Shown: positions 1 to 4,797 of the stretch, piece after piece
How the letters are laid out: each line of letters begins with the position of its first letter
Position numbering within the stretch: position 1 is the first letter of the stretch
Assembly (NCBI GenBank): GCA_051011595.1
Contig: JBPCTQ010000063.1
Coordinates: 1 to 7,090, forward strand
Length of the DNA: 7,090 nucleotides
Direction: 5' to 3'
Origin: JAOUEE01 sp051011595
Lineage (GTDB): Bacteria > Actinomycetota > Acidimicrobiia > Acidimicrobiales > SHLQ01
Notes under the pieces: generated by a model
Told to the model about the DNA's origin: nothing
The model's database searches: none
What the model saw: only the letters and a program-made list of their open reading frames with translations
Program-made: the position numbers and the translations under genes

Positions 1-458
1 GCCACCACCGACGCCGTCTGGGCGTCGAGGGTCTGGTTCCGACGCCACCAGAGGTAGCCGAATCCGACCAGGAGCACATCGGCGACGAGGTGGGCCAGCA
101 CCCCGATGGGCCCCAGGGTGGGGATCAAGACCAGGGTGACCAGGGCCAGCAGCGCCAGGGCGGCCGCCACCAGTCGGCGCCGCTGCTGGGCCACCACGGC
201 CGAGGTGGGGTGAAGCGGCTCCGGTGTGGGCGCCGGCTCCGGGGTGTGTTCGGGCACCACATGAGGGGTGTAACGACCCACGGTGGATTCCGGTGCTCGT
301 TGCCGTCGGGCCAGCGCCGCCAGCGGATCCCGACGTTGGCTCGCCGGTCGGGCCACCATCAGTCGTTGTACCAGGGGGGGTACGAGCACGACGGCCCAGG
401 CAACAGCGAGGAGCAGTAGGTACACGAAGTTCTCCGGGGTCACGGACGGTGCATGCAC
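1..458 (-). CDS. glpR: GlpR-like membrane protein, N-terminal part (runs off left edge)
   Basis: The 3' end lies outside the window; 152 complete codons are visible. What is seen: a hydrophobic helix at about residues 11-30 ending in VLVPPLVQR, a basic stretch (RRQR near residues 51-54), and a Pro/Glu-rich linker at about 69-84 with repeated PEP units. A basic RRR (93-95) then leads into one or two further hydrophobic segments at about 96-137, ending in YLWWRRN. This layout resembles actinobacterial GlpR, the membrane receptor that binds the gephyrin-like molybdotransferase Glp and recruits it to division and pole sites in Corynebacterium (family knowledge). A Glp-type gene lies about 2.3 kb upstream on the same strand, which supports the call. 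The GTG at 458 was chosen because GGGA lies about 9 nt before it; GTGs at 473 and 443 are in frame and possible. The identification rests on topology and context, not on an alignment. It could be an unrelated small membrane protein. Confidence 0.55.
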   Translation of the reverse strand, partial: MHAPSVTPENFVYLLLLAVAWAVVLVPPLVQRLMVARPASQRRDPLAALARRQRAPESTVGRYTPHVVPEHTPEPAPTPEPLHPTSAVVAQQRRRLVAAALALLALVTLVLIPTLGPIGVLAHLVADVLLVGFGYLWWRRNQTLDAQTASVV

Positions 459-490
459 GCTACCCGGTCCCACACTCCCAGTAGCGGATT

Positions 491-507
491 TCGCGCGTTC
501 TGCGCGA
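491..507. repeat. Short hairpin upstream of the GlpR-like gene
   Basis: A perfect 6-bp inverted repeat, TCGCGC/GCGCGA, with a 5-nt loop. It lies 33 nt before the chosen GlpR-like start, so it would sit in the 5' leader of that gene if transcription begins near the AT-rich TAATAT at 524-519 (minus strand). No U-tract follows on either strand. Its function is unknown. Confidence 0.3.
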
Positions 508-531
508 GACGCAGACGAATATTACGATTCG

Positions 532-552
532 GAGACGAACGTTAGTCGTCTC
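532..552 (-). terminator. Inverted repeat after moaC, possible terminator
   Basis: A perfect 7-bp inverted repeat, GAGACGA/TCGTCTC, with a 7-nt loop, starts 25 nt beyond the moaC stop codon. On the minus strand it forms a hairpin but is not followed by a run of T, so it is not a textbook intrinsic terminator. High-GC actinobacteria often end genes with such hairpins. It could also be a protein-binding site for control of the GlpR-like gene. Confidence 0.35.
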
Positions 553-576
553 GCAACGTGACGCCAACGCGGCACG

Positions 577-1071
577 TCATTGGGCGGCGTCGATGTCGGC
601 CCGGCGGTAGGTACCCGACCGGCCGCCGTGTTTCTCCCAGAGGGTCATGTCGGTGATGACCATGCCCTTGTCGATCGACTTGCACATGTCGTAGATCGTG
701 AGTGCGGCCACCGAACAGGCAGTGAGCGCTTCCATCTCGACGCCGGTGCGATCGACGGTCTCGACGTGGGCCTCGACGTCGATCTGGGAGTCGCCGATCT
801 CGAAGTTGATGAACACCGAACCCACCAGCAAGGGGTGGCACAGCGGAATCAGATCGGGTGTTCGTTTGGCGGCCTGGATGCCGGCCACGCGGGCCACGGC
901 CAACACGTCGCCCTTGGTGATGGCCCCTCGGGCCACGGCCGAAGCGGTGTCGGGCTCCATGGTCACCGTGGCCTTGGCCACCGCCCGGCGGTGGGTGGGC
1001 TCCTTGGGTGTGACATCGACCATTCGGGCGCGGCCCAAAGGATCGAGATGGGTGAAACCGGCGTCGGACAT
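577..1071 (-). CDS. moaC: Cyclic pyranopterin monophosphate synthase MoaC
   Basis: This cytoplasmic enzyme rearranges 3',8-cyclo-7,8-dihydroguanosine triphosphate, made by MoaA, into cyclic pyranopterin monophosphate, the first stable intermediate of molybdenum cofactor synthesis. The protein has 164 residues, the normal family length. Family signatures visible include LIPLCHPL (74-81), DRTGVEMEALTA (107-118), IYDMCKSID (126-134) and GGRSGTYR near the end. Residues matching the known catalytic set are present: Lys53, His79, Glu112, Glu114, Asp128 and Lys131. The ATG at 1071 gives the standard N-terminus (FTHLDPLGRARMVDV). Only a weak GGGG lies before it, and a TANNNT hexamer ends 6 nt upstream. 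The gene is separated from moaA by an opposite-strand gene, so the two are not in one simple operon. The 129-nt gap to that divergent gene must hold promoters for both. Confidence 0.97.
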   Translation of the reverse strand: MSDAGFTHLDPLGRARMVDVTPKEPTHRRAVAKATVTMEPDTASAVARGAITKGDVLAVARVAGIQAAKRTPDLIPLCHPLLVGSVFINFEIGDSQIDVEAHVETVDRTGVEMEALTACSVAALTIYDMCKSIDKGMVITDMTLWEKHGGRSGTYRRADIDAAQ

Positions 1072-1077
1072 GCCCCG

Positions 1078-1083
1078 ATGGTA
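1078..1083 (-). promoter_or_regulatory. Candidate -10 element (TACCAT) for moaC
   Basis: TACCAT fits the actinobacterial -10 pattern TANNNT and ends 6 nt before the moaC ATG, so transcription would begin at or next to the start codon (a leaderless mRNA). No good -35 was found, and GGGG in the spacer could serve as a weak ribosome site instead. Support comes mainly from the same arrangement in four other genes of the window. Confidence 0.4.
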
Positions 1084-1188
1084 CGAAGTCTCACTGCCCG
1101 CCGCTCGCTCACGACCAGGAAAGCCGATGGGCCGATCGGACTATGCAGAAAACGACGGCGCGCGTCGACATCGTGGGTACCCCATCTC

Positions 1189-1192
1189 GGAG
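1189..1192 (+). promoter_or_regulatory. Shine-Dalgarno site of the small secreted protein
   Basis: GGAG lies 8 nt before the GTG at 1201, a standard ribosome-binding arrangement. It fixes the start of this gene at the residue that begins a signal peptide. No TANNNT lies at leaderless distance here, unlike several neighbouring genes. Confidence 0.65.
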
Positions 1193-1200
1193 AACCCCTC

Positions 1201-1692
1201 GTGAAGAAGATTACTGCCGCCTGTTTCGCCGCCGCCCTCGTCGTTGCCACCACCGCCGGTCCGGCAGTGGCGGCCACGCCGCCCAGCTACGGCGACGCCC
1301 TCGACTGTCTGTTCGGCGGCCTCACCAACGGCCCCGACTCCGATCCCGACATGGTCGACGCCTTGATGCTCACCTTCGAGGCGGCCGCCGCGGAGGCGGC
1401 CGGCGACTACAAGGAGGCGATGGAACTGCTCGAGGATGCTCACGACGTGCTCGAGGACGCTGATGACGCCCCGGTCGACTGCACCGGCGCCACGGCCGCC
1501 TCAGCCGGCGAGCTGGCGGCCTACACCGTGGCGCTCTGGGACGAAGCGGGAGCCAAGCAGAAGGACCTCGACCACGCCGAAGAACACATCACCAAAGGTG
1601 ACAAGCACCTGGCCAAGGGCAAGACCGACAAGGCGTTCAAGGAATACAAGAAGGCGCTGAAGCACGCGGTGAAGGGCCTCGACAAGCTCTGA
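1201..1692 (+). CDS. Small secreted helical protein of unknown function
   Basis: 163 residues; I do not recognise a named family. The start is GTG with GGAG 8 nt upstream. It begins with a clear Sec signal peptide: KK at 2-3, a hydrophobic stretch at about 6-18, and a likely AVA cleavage site at 22-24, so the mature protein is probably extracellular. There is no lipobox. The mature part has two cysteines (36 and 94) that could form one disulfide. Residues 45-95 are rich in Asp/Glu and include a TPR-like segment (GDYKEAMELLEDA, 68-80). Residues 117-163 are rich in Lys and read as amphipathic helix (GKTDKAFKEYKKALKHA). This acidic-then-basic polarity is the main oddity. The gene lies alone on the plus strand between moaA and moaC, facing moaA with 9 nt between the two stop codons. 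Nothing in the sequence ties it to cofactor synthesis. Confidence 0.85.
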   Translation: MKKITAACFAAALVVATTAGPAVAATPPSYGDALDCLFGGLTNGPDSDPDMVDALMLTFEAAAAEAAGDYKEAMELLEDAHDVLEDADDAPVDCTGATAASAGELAAYTVALWDEAGAKQKDLDHAEEHITKGDKHLAKGKTDKAFKEYKKALKHAVKGLDKL

Positions 1693-1693
1693 G

Positions 1694-1711
1694 CGGCGGG
1701 ATCAACCGCCG
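1694..1711. terminator. Hairpin between convergent genes, possible two-way terminator
   Basis: A perfect 6-bp inverted repeat, CGGCGG/CCGCCG, with a 6-nt loop, lies 2 nt after the stop of the secreted-protein gene and overlaps the moaA stop codon. It would form a hairpin in both transcripts at their 3' ends. No T-run follows, so termination is inferred from position only. Confidence 0.4.
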
Positions 1712-2685
1712 ATCTGGCTCATCGACCGTTTGGGCCGGATGAACTGCACCTGATTGATCTGGTGGCCCTCCCACTTGGCGGCCACGGCTTCGGTCATCAA
1801 CTTCGCGATGGCATCATCGGACGATCCCGCCCGCAAGAGGCTTCGAACGTCGAACTCGTCGACCGCGAACAAGCAGTTGCGCAGCTGGCCGTCGGCGGTG
1901 AGACGAATGCGGTCACAGGTGCCGCAGAACGCCTCGGTCACGCTGGCCACCACACCGATGCGACCCTTGCCGTCGAGGTACCGGAAGTCGCGGGCGGGGG
2001 CCGCGCTCCGCTCCACCGGTTCGAGGGGGAACTCCTCGCCGATACGGGTCACGATCTCGTCGAGGGTGACCACCTGGTCGTTGGACCAGTCGCCCGTGGC
2101 GTCGAGCGGCATGAACTCGATGAACCGAACCGTGACGCCGCGGTCGCGACCGAAGCGGGCGAAGTCGAGCAGCTCGTCGTCGTTGATACCGCGCATCATC
2201 ACCGCGTTGATCTTCACCGGGTCCAATCCGGCCGCAATGGCGGCATCGATACCCGCGAGCACGTGTTCGAGCTCGTCCCGCCGAGTGAGCTCCTCGAAAC
2301 GGTCAGCCCGCAGAGAGTCCATGGAGACGTTGATGCGTTTCAGGCCGGCCGCAACCAGATCGTCGGCGATGCGGTTCAGATTGGTGCCGTTGGTAGTGAG
2401 CGAGAGGTCGGTGCCCAGACCCGCGAGCTTCTCGATCAGCACCGGCAGGTGGGCGCGAATGGTGGGCTCGCCGCCGGTGAGTCGGATGGCGTCGATGCCG
2501 AAACGCTCCACGAGAATGCGGGCCACCCGCTCGATCTCCTCGAATCGCAGAAGATCGCTGCGGGGCATCCACTGCATACCTTCGGCCGGCATGCAGTACT
2601 GACAGCGAAAATTGCAGCGGTCGGTCACCGAGATCCGGAGATCTCGATGAATCCGCCCGAAGCCGTCGATCAGCTGCTCAGCCAT
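1702..2685 (-). CDS. moaA: GTP 3',8-cyclase MoaA (radical SAM)
   Basis: This enzyme opens molybdenum cofactor synthesis: it uses S-adenosylmethionine and two [4Fe-4S] clusters to cyclise GTP into 3',8-cyclo-7,8-dihydro-GTP, the MoaC substrate. The protein has 327 residues, normal for the family. The radical SAM cluster motif CNFRCQYC gives Cys24, Cys28 and Cys31. The SAM-binding GGEP is at 71-74. The second, substrate-binding cluster is Cys254, Cys257 and Cys271 (CGTC, then CLF). The last residues, RPKRSMSQIGG, include the C-terminal GG tail needed for MoaA activity. The ATG at 2685 gives the usual short N-terminus before FGRIHRDLRISVTDRC. An in-frame GTG at 2748 overlaps the glp stop codon and would add 21 Arg/Gly-rich residues; I judge it less likely. 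The gene is downstream of glp on the same strand with a 59-nt gap, and convergent with the secreted-protein gene. Confidence 0.97.
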   Translation of the reverse strand: MAEQLIDGFGRIHRDLRISVTDRCNFRCQYCMPAEGMQWMPRSDLLRFEEIERVARILVERFGIDAIRLTGGEPTIRAHLPVLIEKLAGLGTDLSLTTNGTNLNRIADDLVAAGLKRINVSMDSLRADRFEELTRRDELEHVLAGIDAAIAAGLDPVKINAVMMRGINDDELLDFARFGRDRGVTVRFIEFMPLDATGDWSNDQVVTLDEIVTRIGEEFPLEPVERSAAPARDFRYLDGKGRIGVVASVTEAFCGTCDRIRLTADGQLRNCLFAVDEFDVRSLLRAGSSDDAIAKLMTEAVAAKWEGHQINQVQFIRPKRSMSQIGG

Positions 2686-2693
2686 CGTCCCCG

Positions 2694-2699
2694 AGCGTA
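2694..2699 (-). promoter_or_regulatory. Candidate -10 element (TACGCT) for moaA
   Basis: TACGCT fits TANNNT and ends 8 nt before the ATG at 2685, in the 59-nt gap after glp. It would give moaA its own near-leaderless transcript in addition to any read-through from glp. The spacer also contains GGGGA very close to the ATG, a poor ribosome site. No clear -35 was found. Confidence 0.35.
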
Positions 2700-2744
2700 C
2701 GCCGCCCGGACGCCGATGCGAGAATGCACCGGCGCGGCCATCGG

Positions 2745-3959
2745 TCACCTCAGCAGCATCACACCCACCGGTTCACCGGCCGTCACCCCGTCACCGTCGG
2801 GCAGCACGGCCAAGGCGTTGGCATGGGCCATGGCGGCCAGTTGATGAGACCCCTGACCGCCTGCAGAACGAACCCGGAGTCGGCCATCGTCGCCGACCTC
2901 GGCCACCACCCGGGCAAAGTGGGTCTTGCCGTCGGCATGACGGCGTAGGTCAGAGCCGGCCACGGCCGACAAACGAGGGCGATGAAGGTCGTCCAGGCCC
3001 ATCATCTTGCGCAGTCCGGGCCGAGCGAAGAGCTCGAACGACACCATCGACGACACCGGATTGCCGGGTAGCCCGAACACCGGTGTCGAGCCGATGCGGC
3101 CGAACGCCAGCGGCTTCGCCGGCTTGATGGCGACCTGCATCCAGCGCATCTCACCCAGCTCGTCGAGCACAACGCGCACGTAGTCGAACGCACCCATGCT
3201 CACTCCGCCGCTGGTGAGCACGGCATCACACTGCTGGGTTCCTTCGGTGAGTGCTCGGGTGAGGTCATCACGTGTGTCGGGGACCAGACCCAGATCGACA
3301 CCGATGGCCCCCGCGTCGTCGACGAGGGCCAACAGCGTGCGCCTGTTCGAGTCGCGAATCTGACCCGGCTCGAGCGGCGCGGGACCATCGACCAACTCGT
3401 CACCCGTCGACATCACCCCTACCCGGGGACGAGGGTGCGCGTTCACCTGGTCGATGCCAAGGCTGGCCATCACGCCGAGGTGGCCGGCCGACACGAACTC
3501 GCCGGCCTCGAACACCTGTTGCCCCGGTTCGACGTCCTCGCCGGGATGGCGAATGTGGTTCCCTGCGGGCACATCGGCCATGACCGCCACGGTGGTTTCG
3601 TCATCGGCCAGCGCCGTGAGCTCGACCATGACAACCGCATCGGCTCCATCGGGCATCGGCGCACCGGTCATGATGCGCACAGCCTCACCGGCGCCCACCG
3701 TGCGGGTGGGCGCGGTGCCGGCCGCCAACGTACCCACCACCGACAGCGTGACCGGGTTGTCGGGCGCGGCCGTGGCCACATCGTCGGCTCGCAGGGCGAA
3801 CCCGTCCATGGCGGTGTTGGCGAAGGGCGGGATGGCCTGGTCGGCCACCACCGGTTCGGCCAGGACCAGGCCGGCGGCCTCGGCCAAGGTGACCGGGGTG
3901 GGAGCGAGCGCCCGGCAACCGGAGAGCACGTAGGACTGGGCTTCTTCGAGCGCGATCAT
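2745..3959 (-). CDS. glp: Gephyrin-like molybdotransferase Glp / MoeA
   Basis: Members of this family insert molybdate into adenylylated molybdopterin to make the active cofactor. The actinobacterial Glp branch also serves in cell division by binding the membrane protein GlpR. The protein has 404 residues, typical of MoeA. Family motifs are present in order: NTAMDGFA (48-55), RIMTGAPMPDGADAV (95-109), STGDEL (184-189), IRDSN (201-205), TSGGVSMGAFDYV (249-261), KPAKPLAFG (279-287) and GLPGNPVSSMVSF (296-308). These outline the MoeA N-terminal region, the MogA-like molybdopterin-binding domain and the C-terminal beta domain. FARPGLRKMMG (311-321) resembles Glp-type proteins. The ATG at 3959 gives the usual MI.LEEAQ start. 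No Shine-Dalgarno is visible, but TACGTT ends 7 nt upstream. It lies 94 nt after plsY and before moaA. Neighbouring moaA and moaC argue that it is active in cofactor synthesis. Splitting Glp from plain MoeA needs an alignment. Confidence 0.93.
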   Translation of the reverse strand: MIALEEAQSYVLSGCRALAPTPVTLAEAAGLVLAEPVVADQAIPPFANTAMDGFALRADDVATAAPDNPVTLSVVGTLAAGTAPTRTVGAGEAVRIMTGAPMPDGADAVVMVELTALADDETTVAVMADVPAGNHIRHPGEDVEPGQQVFEAGEFVSAGHLGVMASLGIDQVNAHPRPRVGVMSTGDELVDGPAPLEPGQIRDSNRRTLLALVDDAGAIGVDLGLVPDTRDDLTRALTEGTQQCDAVLTSGGVSMGAFDYVRVVLDELGEMRWMQVAIKPAKPLAFGRIGSTPVFGLPGNPVSSMVSFELFARPGLRKMMGLDDLHRPRLSAVAGSDLRRHADGKTHFARVVAEVGDDGRLRVRSAGGQGSHQLAAMAHANALAVLPDGDGVTAGEPVGVMLLR

Positions 3960-3966
3960 GATCGCC

Positions 3967-3972
3967 AACGTA
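3967..3972 (-). promoter_or_regulatory. Candidate -10 element (TACGTT) for glp
   Basis: TACGTT fits TANNNT and ends 7 nt before the ATG at 3959, where no convincing ribosome-binding site exists. It lies in the 94-nt gap after plsY. The best reading is an internal promoter for a leaderless glp mRNA; no clear -35 was found. Confidence 0.45.
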
Positions 3973-4053
3973 GCTGCGGTGAACCGCCGGCCCGGTGTCG
4001 TCGGGGCGAGCGGCTCGTTCGGCCTGTGCCCTCGGCCGCGCCGGTACCCGGAG

Positions 4054-4629
4054 TCAGCGCAGCGACGGTTCCCGCCGGCGAACCAGGCGGGCGATGTTGG
4101 CCGCATGGCGGGCCACCACCAGAACCACGATCGCGGTGGTGACGACTACCTCCCATGTGGGGCGACCCGTCACCACCACCCCCGCCACCAGGCCAACGGC
4201 AATGGCCAACGAGCCGAGCGACGCCTTCCCCGTGAGACGGGTGACGACCACGAACAAGGGCGCCAACACGAGGCCGATCAGCGGATACAACACGATGGCG
4301 CCGCCGGCACCGGTGGCCACACCCTTCCCGCCCCGAAATCGCCGCGTCACCGGGAACACGTGCCCGGCCACCGCAGCCGCCCAGCACAACGCCGCCAGAC
4401 CGCGGCCCGACACCATCAGGGCAATGAGGGTGGGGACGGCTCCTTTGGCCAGATCGAGGGCCAGCACCGCCGCGCCGGCGCGCCGGCCAGCGATCCGCAT
4501 CGTGTTGGACGCCCCGGGGTTGCCGCTGCCCTGACGGGTGACGGCCCGGCCGGCCACCAGCTGCGCCGACGGAAAGGTGCCGATGAGATACGACACCACC
4601 GCCGCTATCAGCCATCCCAACTCGTTCAC
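4054..4629 (-). CDS. plsY: Acyl-phosphate:glycerol-3-phosphate acyltransferase PlsY
   Basis: This integral membrane enzyme transfers a fatty acyl group from acyl phosphate, made by PlsX, to glycerol-3-phosphate, giving lysophosphatidic acid, the first step of phospholipid synthesis. The protein has 191 residues, normal for PlsY. All the usual signatures are visible: YLIGTFPSAQLV (14-25), the Gly-rich GSGNPGASNTMR (34-45), DLAKGAVP (59-66), and GHVFPVTRRFRGGKGVATG. The end, RHAANIARLVRRREPSLR, matches the common HxxNIxRLxxGxE tail in a looser form. About five hydrophobic helices are present. The GTG at 4629 gives the standard N-terminus. AAGG lies 8 nt upstream and could act as a ribosome site, but the same bases are part of TAAGGT, a candidate -10 for a leaderless start. 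The gene heads the minus-strand run plsY-glp-moaA and diverges from the DUF222 gene across 168 nt. Confidence 0.96.
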   Translation of the reverse strand: MNELGWLIAAVVSYLIGTFPSAQLVAGRAVTRQGSGNPGASNTMRIAGRRAGAAVLALDLAKGAVPTLIALMVSGRGLAALCWAAAVAGHVFPVTRRFRGGKGVATGAGGAIVLYPLIGLVLAPLFVVVTRLTGKASLGSLAIAVGLVAGVVVTGRPTWEVVVTTAIVVLVVARHAANIARLVRRREPSLR

Positions 4630-4636
4630 AATCTCG

Positions 4637-4642
4637 ACCTTA
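4637..4642 (-). promoter_or_regulatory. Candidate -10 element (TAAGGT) for plsY
   Basis: TAAGGT fits TANNNT and ends 7 nt before the GTG start at 4629. The AAGG it contains could equally be a Shine-Dalgarno site, so the two readings compete. No clear -35 lies 16-18 nt further upstream. Confidence 0.4.
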
Positions 4643-4761
4643 CCGGTGATCGCATGACTGCTTGGACCAGGCTCGGGGCCATTGGGTCACATTCATCTTT
4701 CGTGATGCGCAAGGCGATTCTGTCGGTTCGTTGGCTTCGTTTCGCTGCGGGAGATTCTCTC

Positions 4762-4790
4762 TTGTGTATCGAACGTATGTTCGATACGGT
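4762..4790 (+). promoter_or_regulatory. Promoter of the DUF222/HNH gene, probably leaderless
   Basis: TTGTGT (4762-4767) and TACGGT (4785-4790) are separated by exactly 17 nt. The second fits the actinobacterial -10 pattern TANNNT and ends 7 nt before the ATG at 4798. Transcription would then begin at the start codon itself. The SOS box lies between the two hexamers, so a bound repressor would block polymerase. Confidence 0.6.
4766..4787. promoter_or_regulatory. LexA-binding SOS box
   Basis: Positions 4769-4784 read TCGAAC-GTAT-GTTCGA, an exact match to the mycobacterial/actinobacterial LexA site TCGAAC-N4-GTTCGA. The symmetry extends outward for a total of 9 bp per arm (GTATCGAAC and GTTCGATAC). 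It sits between the candidate -35 and -10 of the DUF222/HNH gene, the expected place for LexA repression lifted by DNA damage. LexA boxes before 13E12/DUF222 genes are known in Mycobacterium tuberculosis. The box starts 137 nt from the plsY start and probably does not control plsY. Confidence 0.85.
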
Positions 4791-4797
4791 CGGGTTC

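Noticed and set aside
1123..1139. CCGATCGG palindrome with a repeated GCCGAT in the moaC/secreted-protein gap
   Set aside because: Short GC-rich palindromes are frequent in this DNA, and it lies at no clear distance from a promoter, so an operator is not supported.
580..1200. Long plus-strand open frame running into the secreted-protein gene
   Set aside because: It is antisense to moaC, whose protein matches its family over the full length. The real plus-strand start is the GTG at 1201 with GGAG and a signal peptide.
1762..2844. Plus-strand open frame of about 360 codons
   Set aside because: It lies antisense to moaA and the end of glp, and its translation shows no domain. Such frames are common in high-GC DNA.
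4777..4779. ATG as start of the DUF222/HNH gene
   Set aside because: It is inside the LexA box and upstream of the candidate -10, so a transcript starting at 4798 would not contain it.
3958..4797. Upstream extension of the DUF222 frame across plsY
   Set aside because: The frame is merely open antisense to plsY; the added residues resemble no DUF222 N-terminus, and the SOS box and promoter lie just before 4798.
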